NCBI GenBank assembly: GCA_019915135.1
Contig: JAHLMK010000008.1
Span: 2,170,001-2,234,000, forward strand
Direction: 5' to 3'
Length of the DNA: 64,000 bases
Source: Strobilurus pachycystidiatus
Lineage: Eukaryota; Basidiomycota; Agaricomycetes; Agaricales; Physalacriaceae
Shown: piece after piece, positions 11,195 through 23,322 of the stretch
Numbering within the stretch: position 1 is the stretch's first letter
Layout: every line of letters begins with the position of its first letter
Made by a program: the position numbers and the translations under genes
Notes under the pieces: generated by a model
The model's database searches: none
Told to the model about the DNA's origin: nothing
Seen by the model: only the letters and a program-made list of their open reading frames with translations

Positions 11195-12180
11195 TTAGCA
11201 GTTACAGGCATCTTTCGACTTGGCACCCTCTTCCAAGTTGACACCCTCTTGTCGTGAAGCGCCTGCTCGGTTGCCACCGGCGCCGGGACGACCAGCCGCA
11301 CCGCGAGTGGAAGCTAGAATGTGCTCGATGGGTATCTTCCTCGCTATAACAACGTTAGTGCTGCCATTGCAAAGGATGACGGATAACACACCAATTTCCG
11401 TGAACAAGTCAACTACACCCTCGCCAGTCTTGGCACTCGTTTCGAAGAACAATAGACCTGCTTCGGTGGCATATGCCTGTGCCTCTTCGCTGGGAACCTG
11501 CCTCAAGCTTTCGCCTTCAGCGGACGAGGGTGCTTCTCCAGGTGTGGCGGTGGCGTCGTCAGCCTCGTCTTCCGACTCTGATGATGGGGTAGTGGGGAGG
11601 GAGGACGAAGAGTTGACAATATCGAGTTTGTTGCCGGCCAGTGCGATAACGATATTGGGGTTGGCCTGCCGCTGCAGCTCCTTGACCCACGACTTGGCCT
11701 TCTCTAAACTAGACGCCTTGGTGATGTCGTAAACGACGACGGCTGCCTGGGCATTGCGGTAGTACATTGGCTGGCGTAAGACATCAGATGCCTGTGCATG
11801 CGGTGGGACATGAAAGCGCACCGCGAGTGAATGAAAGCGTTCTTGGCCCGCAGTGTCCCATATCTCATACCGCAAGACTCGGTCTTCAAGCCGGCACTTC
11901 TGTGTCAAGAATGCTGCGCCGATGGTAGGCTCCTTATTAGCCTGGAAGTCGTTGGAAACCTGGGCAGTGCCGCTTAGAATTGGGGCGAAAGATGAGGAAT
12001 GATGCCCACAAAGCGAAGAACGACAGAGGACTTTCCGACAGCCGCCTCACCTATACAGCAGAGTTAGTCGCGGGGCAAAGCAGCCATCGAGCGGCACGAG
12101 GTCGCAGAGAGACACTCACCCAGGAGGACGAGCTTCACTTGGACAGACTTGTCCGCCGCAGAAGAACCAGATTCTGCCAT
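11195..12180 (-). CDS. YPT5: Rab5/Ypt5-family small GTPase with an acidic insert
   Basis: The minus-strand exons join to give [22 protein letters not shown], the P-loop [15 protein letters not shown], effector region [18 protein letters not shown], the DTAGQERF motif, GNKLD, the FFETSAKTG loop and a C-terminal KDACNC prenylation motif. The effector sequence is diagnostic for Rab5/Ypt5/Vps21, the early-endosome GTPase that controls endosome fusion and vacuolar sorting. Introns include one inside the switch II region (11756-11806 as 51 bp, in frame) and one at about 11346-11391 before the [10 protein letters not shown] exon. Oddly, 40 residues rich in Ser, Glu and Asp separate NKLDI from [10 protein letters not shown]. 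The start at 12180 is the only ATG directly before the GTPase fold. Confidence 0.9.
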
Positions 12181-12403
12181 TTGATAGAGGAAGAAGGGTG
12201 TTGCGGTAGTTGCGAATGACGTTGACGGTTTGGTGTCAAGCAGTGACTGACTGACAACTGGCCGCAATTGTTTTTGCGTGTTTACGTTCTCCGTCTGATG
12301 CTCAAAGCCCGACAAGCAGCCATTCAATGGATAACCATCATGCCAGGCGTACATACATAGACGATAATCGTAAATACAGAAACAATAGAAAGAAGGTTAT
12401 AGA

Positions 12404-14097
12404 TCAAACATCGTCACCAAAGTGAGCCGTGAGCATCTCCCGCATTTTGCCAAATCGTTCGCGAGTGCGTCCCATCTCGCCACATTTGTCGTAATACGCT
12501 TGAACCTCTTCCACAGTGAACATGAAGACGCCAGCAATGTCACGGATAGCTTGATCTATGACGTGCATGTTGGGGTCGACGTGGGGAGGGAGAACATGGG
12601 TTTCGCTACAAGACCTATCAATATGAATGGAAGAGTGGAGGACAAGGTTCTCTTACTGCAATCGTGGCCGTTTTGCGGGATGACCGTCTGGAAGTCCTTG
12701 AGACGCTCGGCGCTTCGCCCAATCTGGGGCGGGTCCATCTCCTACTCGAATAGCCCAGTCCTCCTCGCCGTCCTCCATCTCTTCTTCCGGTCCGTTGCTC
12801 GCCACCATATGAGCGTGTCCAGGAGCATTGGAGGGTCCAGCAATGGGGTGCCCTATAGGTCCATCTGTGGGCAATAGGATATTGAGAGGTTTCTGAGAGA
12901 GAAGGTCCGTCATGTCAGCGCGCAAATCTTCATCGTCGTTGGCATCCTTGGCCTTGCGCTTCTTCCTGGGCACCTTCTCTCGGACGTAACCATATTGGCC
13001 TTTTTCTCCAATGACGGGTTTGGTTTCAGCGACAATAGTGGCAATCATGTTGTCCAAACGGTCGGCATTCTTCTTGTAACGCTCGCGCCAGGACTGCCAC
13101 GTATGGCGGCTAACCCACGAGTATTCTGGATCATCAACCTGCGAGGGTGAGATGGAGCCGCACAGGAAACTTCGATGAACGCACCATTTCGCACAGTTGC
13201 TGATACAATCTGTTGCCTGTTCTCCCTCCAATTTCCTTGTAAGGGATCTTTGCAGCGATCCAAGTACACAGAAGCTCGTCGTCCTTTTCATTGAACTGGG
13301 TACGCCTAGCAAAGTTAGATACAGGGTTTTTCGAAATTGAACGCAACTTACTCTTCACCTCGCCTTCGACCACCTGGATTCTTGAAGACGACAGGAGTGT
13401 ATGCAACGGAGCCTTTCTCGATGCATTTCTTGACCCAAAGGTAAGACTCGACGTGAACGGCAGGATTCCCGTCATAGGTTTTCACGAGTGCTTCGAACAC
13501 TTCTGTGTTGGGATCGGCGAGGATGACACGCGCAGTATGGGGAGATGCATGAGGATCTCCGCCAGAGTGCTGAAATTGAGGTTTAATTGGGGATGAAATT
13601 GGAAGCTGAACGGGCAACGGACCGTTATGCGCTCGCTGAGCGTGCTGCGAGCATTGGGGTTCGCAATACTAGAATGAATATTGATGGGCATTGGGATGCC
13701 ATTCTCGACAAAGATCTGGCGAAGGTGCGCTCCGGCAATCTTGCATGCCTCAACGAAAGTATATGGAACAAAGAAGCGGAACGGTCTATCAGGGAGTGCC
13801 CAGCACTCTCTAAGGCGTTGTCCCTCGGGCGTCCCAGGCGAGATCAAGACATATCCTTGACGAGGCACCTTTTCCTCGACTCTCCCTCCGAGTTCCTGTC
13901 CAAAATATAAGCACGTTTATTGCCCTGACAGCCACAATCTGCGTACCAAGATGGTCTGACTCAGCTCTGCGCGAACTTCGTCAGGCAGATCTCGCTGAAT
14001 GAAGAACTTGACGGAAGAGTTATTGTCTTCCTGAAATATGGACTAGTGGCGGTACATCAGTAGGCGAGGTAAAACAGCAGAGCCAAGAGCGCACCAT
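12404..14097 (-). CDS. RAP1: Rap1 telomere protein (BRCT plus Myb/SANT)
   Basis: The start is ATG 14097 followed at once by a GTGCGC..CTAG intron. Next come SIFQEDNNSSVKFFIQRDL and LGGRVEEKVPRQGYVLIS, which form an N-terminal BRCT domain, completed by VESYLWVKKCIEKG near 13430. Then FNEKDDELLCTWIAAKIP, TGNRLYQQLCEM and TWQSWRERYKKN make the Rap1-type Myb domain. A nuclear-localisation-like cluster PRKKRKAKD follows near 12970. A final helical exon at 12404-12610 (FTVEEVQAYYDKCGEM) may be the Rap1 C-terminal protein-interaction module. This order, BRCT-Myb-acidic linker-C-terminal helix, is that of Rap1, a shelterin-type protein at telomeres. It is about 400 residues long. The gene lies tail-first next to the CNH gene. 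Confidence 0.85.
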
Positions 14098-14344
14098 CGT
14101 CCTTAACCCCAGCCACAGGCGGAACCCAAGATTAAGGTTGTGGTTTGAAAGAGAGATGCTTAGCTAAGAAAGCGCAGTCGGCTGCTTATCGCCGTCGCCG
14201 AAGTCACTCACTCTGACAAGGTGTTTGAGACTCGAGTATCTGCGTATCCTACATTGACTGGTAATGTAGCACGTTGGAATAATCATACATGATAATAATG
14301 AATGTATGCACTGTATATGGTACGAATGTCTCGATAAGTTAAAG

Positions 14345-17300
14345 TCAGGCGGGGCAAAGACGTAGGATCCTGAAGGATCCGGCATTTCGTTCGCAGATGT
14401 AGATCTCATCGTCCCTCCTCCCAAGAAACAAGACCTCATCCTGCATGTCATTATCAATGTACCCTGTGTTAAGGTCCGTTCTCCCAGATGGTGATTTGGC
14501 GGATCCCGTGCTCATCTTCTTGCTCGACATATGGCTGGCTCTCGCTTTCGAGGGCAGAAGCGTAGATGACGAGCCCGAACCAGATATCGGGGTACCCATC
14601 TTCCAGACGAACGGTCCCCGTCGGTTGTAGTTCGATGGGGTAGGGTTGAACTGCGGCAAGGCCGTACGAGACTCGTCGCCGGGCTTGAGTAAAGCGTCAC
14701 TCAAGTCAACCGCTTCCAAACCGCCTTGGCGCATCGCTACAAGAACAGAGCGGTCCTTCACGTCGAACGCCTCCAGCCTCTTCACATCCCCCATTCGACT
14801 AACCAGAGCCGATGGCTTTGTGTCGTCCTGGTCTTTACTCCACATGAATCGGCCCTTCAACACAGAACGACCTCGGTTGTCGACAATAGTAGTACTGTGA
14901 CCACCTCTGGAGGAAAAGAACAGCGCAGGCGGTCCGAAATGACGTGGTTGTGCAAGTAGAGAAATGGGTTTGAGCAACGGCTTATCAGAAGCCTGGAAGA
15001 TGGACGGAGGGTCAGGTTGCGTTGGTACGACTGAGCGGAAAGGATGCGTGGGATCAACACTTTGTAAGCGCAAATCCTTCAACAACACAAAGTCCGTGTC
15101 TTCCTCCCTACGGACAGGGAGGTCAAGAGGCAATAGTCCATCCTTGTACCATGCTTGCATCAAGGACGCCTTCCAGGGGCCTTGGGAAAATGAGTCAACG
15201 AAGAAAACTTGAAGGCGGTGAACTTACCATGTATCACATGCTTGGGATCTCTGTACAACCATTTTGAAGGAGCGGAGGGAGTTGGAACAGGTAATCCAGG
15301 CGGAGAAAATTGTACTTGAGCGAGGTCAGAGCCGGGCTCGGGTTCATGTTCACTGCGATAGTCGATGAAATCGGGATATGTAGGTGGAATGACATATTCG
15401 TCTGCAATTGATGCCAACGGGAAATGTGGCGCAAAGGATAATTGCTGGAATGTCGTGTATGGGCCCATCTGTGCAGTCGCTAGCGCCACAATCTCTTCTG
15501 GGTGCGCAACAGTCGTCACCGGGTCAACGGGTGTTGGAGGCCGCTCCGGGACAGAATCGGTCTCCCTGTCAGTTGTCTGACTGGGATGCTCCTGAGCGAC
15601 AAGGGGAGGTGTCTGGTGTCCTTCGGGACCGGTTCCGGTCGCCACGACAGTAGAGCCTACTGCAACGGATACACCAATGCTAACATTGACGTTAGTGTCC
15701 TCCTCTCCAAGTTGAGGTTCAGAATCGTTCGCAGAAGCATCGACGGTTCTAGTCTCTCGTGCCCTTCGTCTTGCCGCCCTTCTCTCTGCCCGTCCAATTC
15801 GCACTTCCCGAACGCGAACAGTGGCAGGTTCCAAACCAAAGACGTTCTGGGAGAAGACTAGGAAGACTTCTACGAGATCGTCACCCTGTAGTTGCAGTTC
15901 CAAAGAGCGTGGCGAGTCTGGTAGAATGAACGTGCGAGATAATCCAAGTGCGGTCCGATATGTGCCTGCGAACAGTTCAACCTTCTCCCCATTTTCCCCG
16001 CATAGGATAGCCAAAAAGCTACACAGTCAACGTCAGCAAGCAATTAGAATATCCCTGAAGTATGCGTACCTCTTCTTTGCAGTTTCAACTGCTTTGACAA
16101 GCAGAGCGCCCTTAGTTCCTGGGAGCTTGACGTATTCCAATTTTGGTGGCGGAGATTGTGTCACTACGGGAGCGCTGACAGGCCGCTTGGAATTGTCTTC
16201 AAGGCTTCGTGAGGGGGAAGATGGGCGATCATCTGTTCGTCGGGTATTGAAGGCATTGAGGATTCGGGGTAGGAAGCGTGATCTAGAGGATTGGGAGGTG
16301 ACAGAGGAAGCGGTATCGGGTAACGGCGGAGCAGCAAAGGTAGACGATGGCGCGCCTGTGCTTGGCGAGGTCGACGGCCGAAGAGTCGTTGCGGATCTGT
16401 TGGATCTGAAGGATGTGGAGCGGGTCAATATGCCCGGGAGACGCTCTCGCATCGACGACGATGATGATGCAGGAGCAGGAGGCTCTGAGCCAGCACTGGC
16501 AGTGGATTGTCCGACGATGACAGACCAACGCCGCCTACGGCTGGAAGAATCCACGACTTGCTGCGAACTGGCGTGATTATTGGAAGATTGGGCATCGGAA
16601 CTCCGTGGGCTGGCAGTCTCTTCCAAGAAAGATGGATCGCTGCTCGGGGACCCTAGAAGGATGGGCTGCTGGGCCTGTCTGGTTCCAGGGGGAGGAAGAT
16701 CAGGAATACGGCTTTCCTGCAAAATCTGGGAGAGGCTGAGTCCATCGCCGTCATCATCATCGTCGTCCGCTTCATTAGCTTCATTGATGGGGGTGTCCGG
16801 GTCTAGCATTTCACGAGGCTCGCGGGATGGAGAATGAGAAAGGGCTTGACGTAGCGTCAAGAGCGTTGGGGCGGGAGAGGGTTCGGGAGCTGGTATTGAG
16901 CTTGTTCTCGAGAGACTGAGATCGAGATTTGCTGGCCGATTCCTCCTGGAAAAGGAAGGAGAATGGGCGTGTCGAGGACGCGTTGGTGTGGGAAGAACGG
17001 GTGTAGTATGTGGCATGGTTGAGCTTGTTCTTTCATCCAGAGCTTGACTTCCACTAGAACCGGCAGCGACTACATTGATAGCCTCATCATCACTGGATTC
17101 GACTAGCTCAGCTTTCGCGTCCCGATCCTCGGCTCTGATTGTCGCGTTGGTGTTTCTCCTCATCGCGCCGGTGGTCAAAACATCAGATACTGATGTACCC
17201 CGTACACGATTGAGAGGCGGCGGCGACAAGGTGTTGTTTTGTATTGAGTTTGAATGTTCAAGGGATGAAGCATATGGAGGGGGCTGTCCGGATGGTGGTG

Positions 17301-18493
17301 GCACAGAGGGTCGGGATTTCGGCCGCCGTACTGTAGGGGTACGGGGAATGAGGGGGATAGAGGGGAGATGCTCCGATTTCGAGGAAACATCATGGGTGGA
17401 GGAGGGTAATGACGAGAGTTTATGTTTTTCGGTAGAGGTACGGGCATCGGAATCACGGCCAAACATGGGGCTCTTTTTGCTGGCCTCGCGACGCTGGCGC
17501 TCCCTCTCCCGGCGCAATTCAACTTCTATCCTCCATTCCACAGCCCTTTTGACTTCTTCAAGAGCATAGACGCGTACACCGTCACGACGCCCAGCTATAG
17601 CCACCAGAACGCCTCGCTGCTCCATCACCACCACACTCCGGAAGCTGACCCGGCGGACAAGCGCGTAAGGCTGGGGCGCGGGCGGAGAGACCAGAGGCAA
17701 GACATCGAGACCTTGCGCGTGACACAACAGAAGATAGTGAGGTGCCAAAAAAGCGCCGCTAGAAGGAGGGGTGCTAAAGTGGGACGGGGACAGATCCGAA
17801 GTGAGCACCGAGAGACATAGCCCTAGTTCTCGAAGCGACGGCGGCGGTAAGTCTGGCGGAGGTGTAGACGGACGCGGCGGAGGCGACGCTGGGCGCGAGG
17901 GTGCCTCCGCCTTGTCCTGCCGAGGCGGCGGGTGCTCTTCGCGTATGGGACTCTCCGCGAACGACGTGTGTTCGCGGCGATGGATAAAGTGGTTGAAGAA
18001 TCCCGATAGACGATTTGGAGTGCGAACCTAAGCAAGCTTAGCTCGGAACGTCCACGACTCGGAAAAGGCAAACACGTACATCCGTGACCGACCTGCGTCG
18101 GGTTCTGCGATCGTCAGCCGCGACAGTGCTGGGATGGGATGAATTGTGGCTGCGCGCCGGCGACGGCGGTGGCGCAGTGGCCGAGGCGGTAGATGTCACC
18201 GTGCGAGGGGTATCGGGCTCTGGAGCTGCAGGATGTTGGGATACGGTTACGGTTGGGAGGCTGCGAGCACTGGCAGTCTCCATCGCCTGCTCCGCGGTGC
18301 TGGATATCGACGGCCCGCGAGGGTGCTCGCTCAGCGGAGTCCCGTCCTTGTCATGGTCGCCGGAAGTAATGGTGATGGTTTTGTCGGGCGTGTGCAGCTC
18401 CACCTGCTGGATGCCTCTGGGGAGATCCTCGTAGCGCTCGTCCTCCACGGTGTCCTGGGCGTCGCTGTACTGGTCGTCCTCGACGTGGCTCAT
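14345..18493 (-). CDS. CNH (citron homology) domain protein with long disordered insert
   Basis: Exons read from ATG 18493: an acidic N-terminus MSHVEDDQYSDAQDTVEDER, then an exon with Pro-rich text (PPPRPSTPPPDLPPPSLREL), then LAPHYLLLCHAQGLDVLPL and VVVMEQRGVLVAIAGRRDGVRVY, which look like first blades of a CNH beta-propeller. A region of about 330 Ser/Pro-rich residues follows (about 17450-16150). The propeller resumes with EYVKLPGTKGALLVKAVE, LAILCGENGEKVELFAGTY and FILPDSPRSLELQLQGDD, and ends with SVLVAMRQGGLEAVDLSD and EVLFLGRRDDEIYICERN. The total is about 1300 residues. CNH domains occur in Rho GEFs, Vps39/TRAP1-type trafficking proteins and GCK kinases; no kinase, DH or clathrin-repeat region is visible here, so the precise role is open. 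It shares a 278-bp divergent upstream region with the dehydrogenase gene at 18772. Confidence 0.72.
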
Positions 18494-18771
18494 GGCGGCG
18501 GTGTAGTTTTGGGCAGGAAAAGCCTGTCAAGGCGAGACACGGTGGGGCGGATGCGCGTAGGCGAGCGAGCAGAGGGAGGCAGAGCTGTGGCGTTATGACA
18601 GCGGCGACATAAAGTGTATGGACCAGGAGGTCAATCGGTGCAGCCCATGCAGCAACTCGGAACTCCTGGACCTGGTCGACTCCAAACAGCGGCGCGAACG
18701 CCGACCTTTCTCACGCCACCACGTGGTGACAAAATCCATCCACTGCCTGTCAGAACTGACCCGGTCTGACC
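18494..18771. promoter_or_regulatory. Divergent promoter region with CACGTG palindrome
   Basis: The 278 bp between the start codons of the CNH gene (minus) and the D-2-hydroxyacid dehydrogenase gene (plus) must hold both promoters. A perfect 12-bp palindrome CACCACGTGGTG at 18718-18729, containing the E-box CACGTG (site of bHLH factors such as Cbf1), lies about 43 bp before the dehydrogenase ATG. Palindromes of this length occur by chance in a window this size, so regulation is only suggested. Confidence 0.4.
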
Positions 18772-20614
18772 ATGTTGCTACGCCGCATCTCCGCGCGGCT
18801 GGTCGCCGGACACAGAACCGCGTGGCGTGCGAGCCATTCGCAGGCCGTCCACCTCAATGGCGTCTCTGAGCAGGACCTCGCCCACTTTTCCACTATCCTG
18901 GAGCCGTCCGCCGTCTTGTCAACGCTCCCTCCGGTCTCCTTGCCATCCTCTGAGCTTGATCCATTCAATCAAGATTGGATGGGAAAATACAAGGGAAATG
19001 CATCAACCGTCTTGAAACCAAAGACGACGCAACAAGTCAGTCAGATCGTCAAATGGTGTTACGAAAAACGAATAGGCATCGTTCCCCAAGGAGGCAACAC
19101 TGGTCTTGTCGGTGGAAGCGTGCCCATTGCGAACGAGGTCGTGCTATCACTCGCCAACATGAGTAAAGTCCGCTCCTTCGATCCTATCTCCGGTCCGTGC
19201 TTCCTGGTGCACTCGTATGCATCTCAGACAAGACTCACACATCTCTAGGTATTTTGGTCGCAGATGCGGGTTGTATCTTGCAGTCTCTGACGGACTACAT
19301 AACCCCTCACCATCACATCATGCCGCTCGACCTTGGTGCAAAGGGAAGGTATGTAAATCGCTTCCAACCTGATAATCACAACCGAGCTCCTTACATCTTC
19401 AACTCAGCTGTCAAATCGGTGGTAACGTCGCGACCAACGCTGGCGGCCTAAGACTGCTTCGATATGGCTCTCTCCATGGCTCGGTTCTCGGTTTGGAAGT
19501 CGTCTTACCTGACGGCACAATCCTGGATCAACTGAGTGTTCTCCGCAAGGATAACACGGGTATGAGCATTTGATCCAACCCAATATCAAGCACTCAATAG
19601 CGCGTAGGTTACGATTTGAAGCAGCTCTTCATCGGAGCCGAGGGAACACTTGGCATAATCACCGGAGTATCCATCCTTACACCACCTGCTCCTCAAGCTT
19701 CCAACAACGTTATCCTGGCCCTGCCTCACTTTGACAATGTCCTGCCTTTATATCAGACCGTGAAACGCGAGCTTTCAGAAATCCTTTCTGCATTTGAGTT
19801 CATCGACAGGACAGCATATGAGCTTGCTGTCAAGCACGGCCAAGGTCGGGCCCTCAGTGACGAAGATATCGAAGGTGCAGAGTGTTTTGTTTTGGTGGAA
19901 ACCAGCGGTGGCCGCAGGGAACATGACGAAGAAGTGGGTATCATCATTCGGCGAGATTTACTCCAGTTCTCACCGATTATATTGCAGAAACTCACGACTC
20001 TATTGGAGAAACTCATGGAGGCGGATGAGCCATTGATCAACACTGGTGTTCTTTCTCAAAATCCAGCACAGTTTTCATCCCTTTGGGCACTGCGCGAAGG
20101 CGTCACAGAAGCTGTTTCGAAGGAAGGCAAAGCCTACAAGTACGACATCTCGGTTCCTCTGCATACGTTCAAGGAGTGCGTCGACGCTACTCGGGAGCAT
20201 CTCGCTTCAAAGGGCCTTCTCCGGGAAGGGGCAGTCCGACATGTACTTGGATACGGTCACGTCGGAGATGGTACGTGCTTACCGACATAGATGTAGATCA
20301 TCATCTCACAGTTCTCAGGTAACCTCCATCTCAATGTTTGTGCCGACGCGTATACGCAGGAGATTCAGGATGCTTTGGAGCCTTTCATATACGAACTCGT
20401 TCGTAAGTCATTCTGTCTTCGCCTTCTTACGCTAGAGCTAATTCACTGCACAGAGTCTCACCGAGGATCGGTCTCGGCTGAACATGGGATTGGCGCTATG
20501 AAGACGCATGCTCTTCGTTACACCAAGAGCGACGTGAGCATCGCTCTTATGAAGCAGATAAAAGAGCTTTTCGATCCAAGAGGTATCATGAACCCCGGGA
20601 AAGTACTGGAATGA
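18772..20614 (+). CDS. DLD2: Mitochondrial FAD-linked D-2-hydroxyacid dehydrogenase (D-2-hydroxyglutarate / D-lactate type)
   Basis: Starts with an Arg-rich presequence, [19 protein letters not shown], without acidic residues, which fits mitochondrial import. The FAD-binding domain follows with [17 protein letters not shown] (near 19078-19125), then [20 protein letters not shown] and [14 protein letters not shown]. The C-terminal FAD-oxidase domain carries the metal-binding [19 protein letters not shown] across an intron at about 20270-20318, and ends with [13 protein letters not shown] and [14 protein letters not shown]. These are hallmarks of the Dld2/Dld3/D2HGDH family, which oxidises D-2-hydroxyglutarate and/or D-lactate, passing electrons to pyruvate or cytochrome c. 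The exact substrate cannot be read from sequence. About six introns, including an in-frame 54-bp one near 19934-19987. Confidence 0.87.
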
Positions 20615-20663
20615 GCTGTACATTCATTATACATTGTGGGACACCTATCTATGCGCGTCTCAA

Positions 20664-23322
20664 TTACAACTTTGCCGCCCTCTTTCGTAGATCAGTCTTC
20701 AAAATCTTTCCCGTGGATGTTTTCTGCAAAGGGTTAGGCTCAAAGCGCAATGGGTGGTGCAAATTACCCACCGGTAGCTCATCCACAACCTCAACCCATT
20801 CCGGACACGCAAAGCCAGGTAAGCGCGTCCTAGCGTGATCCTTCAAACTCTGACCGAAAGCCTCAAAACGTCCAGTCCATTTGGCTTCGTGTTCTGGATG
20901 CAATTTCACGAATGCCATCGGGCGTTCGCCCCATGTCTCATGTGCCCTGGCTACTACGCTGACCTCGAGTACGTGCGGATGCGATGACAACTCTGAAGAC
21001 AGTCAGCTCGATAACTGGGCTTGACGGGACTGTATCTACCTTGCTCTATCGCCAGGCTAGACGCATTCTAGTCCACCGCTGTCATCATCCGTAACGCGCA
21101 ATTGATACGTGATGCACTAACCTCTCCCCCTGAGATGATCAAGTCTTTGCTTCTATCAACCACGGCCACAGCGCCGTCGGGATGCCAAACTGCGATATCA
21201 CCTGAACGGAAGTATCCCCCTCTGAACGCCTTGCTCGTTGCTTCGGGGTCCCGGAAGTATTCCTTCATCACGATGTTACCTCTCGTAACAATTTCGCCGG
21301 TTGTCTTCCCATCCAGAGGTACATCCACAATGCGATCGTCGTCTCGAACTTCAATGACGCGGACGTCTTCGGCTGTAGCGAAGCTTTGACCTTGTCGGGC
21401 CAGGAGCTTGGAGCGCTGTTCTAGAGAAAGTGATTGCCATGAATCGTGAGGATATCCTCTCGTGAAGGGACCATAAGTCTAAGCCACTCATCAGTGTTGC
21501 TTTGATCTGGGAACTGAGTTCAATTCAAACCTCGCTATGAAACACTGTCAGTCACTGTCGATACGAGAGGTCTGTAACTCACGTTAATCCGTAAACATGG
21601 ACCACAATGAATCCTTTACTTTCCAGCTTTCCTACCAGGCTGGCAGTGGGAGCGGCACCTTAATCTCATCCATCACGTCTACCCAACAGCAAGCAAACAA
21701 GAGAACAGACCTGCGATAATGGCTGTGATTGACTTTTGCAGCTTTCGAGCCATCGGGTCGTTGACGATGCCGATCTTGAAACAGTTGGTAAAAAGTGGCT
21801 CATAGATTGCGAAAGAGTAGACCTCACTTGTACAGTTGGTGCACCGCAGTAATGCGACACTCCCGAATGAAGGAAATGTCTCCAGATAGCTGGATAATTG
21901 ACCGTTCTGATGGTAACCTAACGCGCAAGGTCAGCCTACGATAAGCCAGAAATGGTACATCTGATCACTTGTGTGGCGAAAGCAAAGGTATTGCTCCAGG
22001 GATATGTCCACCCCCCGGCGTGGAACATGGGTAAAATCCTGGACTGGTAAGCCATCTCATATATCAGGAGACTGGGCTTCATAGCTACCATAGATACACA
22101 GAGTCTTTGTTTATCCTTGATAAGTTGAGTCTCAACAGGGACAAGAAATCAGATTGCTGTTACTTACTTCCCTTCAAAAGCATTGGCGATTGCGGCCAGA
22201 TATGTACCTGGAAGTAGACATGAGACTGTCGCCGCGAGCTAATTGAATGGCACTCAAGCAGACCTCTCAGTGTCGTTATCACACCCTTCGGCTGCCGACA
22301 ATGTCAGAAAGCTGCAAAACAGAGGGCTTTTACGCACGCGACCAGTTGTCCCGGACCTACGTCGAAACATGTGAGTATACTCTGCCGTGATTGTTGATAG
22401 CTTCTCACGTATAACACAGCAAAGCGGGCGCGTTTTCATCCTGATCAACTTCCAGACCTTCCCAACCACGTTCCTGACTGAACTTGCGGCCTTCCGCGAG
22501 GAACGCCTCGTAGGGATCATCGGACAACCCCGTATCTTTAGAGAGGATGACGGGCACCGGAGAGCCTTTGACGAGTGGTAGGTATTCCTCGTCAACAAGG
22601 ACGAGACTGGCGCCGCTGTGAGCTACGAGAATGAGCATTGCCTCTTCAATATGCGTGGACGTGATACTCACTCAAAATGTATTCGACCTCTTGAGGAGTG
22701 AGGCGTGTATTTATCATAGTTGCCACACCACGAGCTGCTATGATGCCTTGACAGGCGTCTGGAATGCAGAATGAATACCGGAAATAGAACTGACGCAGGT
22801 AAGCAGATCTAACCAGCAGCCAGAGGGCTAGATGGTTCTTCAATAAGTTGTTCCCCAAGAAAGCGGGAGTACGCACCAATTTGGCGCAATAACAGCGACT
22901 CTATCACCAGGTTTGATGCCGCGTTGGATGAGAGCATATGCAAGGTTTTGAACGCGTTGTGCCCTAGCAAACACGTCAGCGGGCTGTCGATGTACCGATA
23001 TTCGGCTCACCAGACAGCATATGTATACGTCCTTGGAGGTTGTGCGTCTGGATGGGAGAGGGCAAGTTTATCGGGATAGATACGTGCTGCCCTGAGCAAG
23101 AACAAGAGAGGATTCTGTGCAGCAGTCAAAAGATAGGCGCGATGTCTCGAGGTTGATTTCTTACTAGAGGGTGGTAATACACCGGACCTTTCGGAGGGAT
23201 CCCGAGTCGTAGAGAGGCGTTTTGAGGTGGTACGCTCGCGGAGGAAAGAGTGAACTTGGCTACACAGCAATCAGTGAGTCTCTGCTTGCCACGGACGACC
23301 TCCCTCGCTCACCGGACGGCAT
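20664..23322 (-). CDS. Acyl-activating CoA ligase (AMP-binding enzyme), peroxisomal signal AKL
   Basis: The start is MPSAKFTLSSASVPP at 23322, split by an intron after the third codon. Then comes NPLLFLLRAARIYPDKLALS, AMP-binding core SGTTGRPKGVITTLRG (an intron at about 22340-22286 splits it between R and PKG), then GGYFRSGDIAVWHPDGAVA, DRSKDLIISGGE, SVVARAHETWGERPMAFVKL and ELP/KTSTGKILK, the catalytic Lys loop. The protein ends RKRAAKL, and AKL is a recognised variant of the peroxisomal PTS1 signal. The order and motifs match AAE-type acyl-CoA/carboxylic acid ligases, ANL superfamily, which form an acyl-AMP and then the CoA thioester. Substrate is unknown, probably a short- or medium-chain acid. 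At least a dozen introns; several exons between 21500 and 22250 were not resolved one by one. Confidence 0.82.

Noticed and set aside
18718..18729. E-box palindrome CACCACGTGGTG as a strong regulatory site
   Set aside because: About fifteen 12-bp palindromes are expected by chance in 64 kb, so I kept it only as a weak promoter note.
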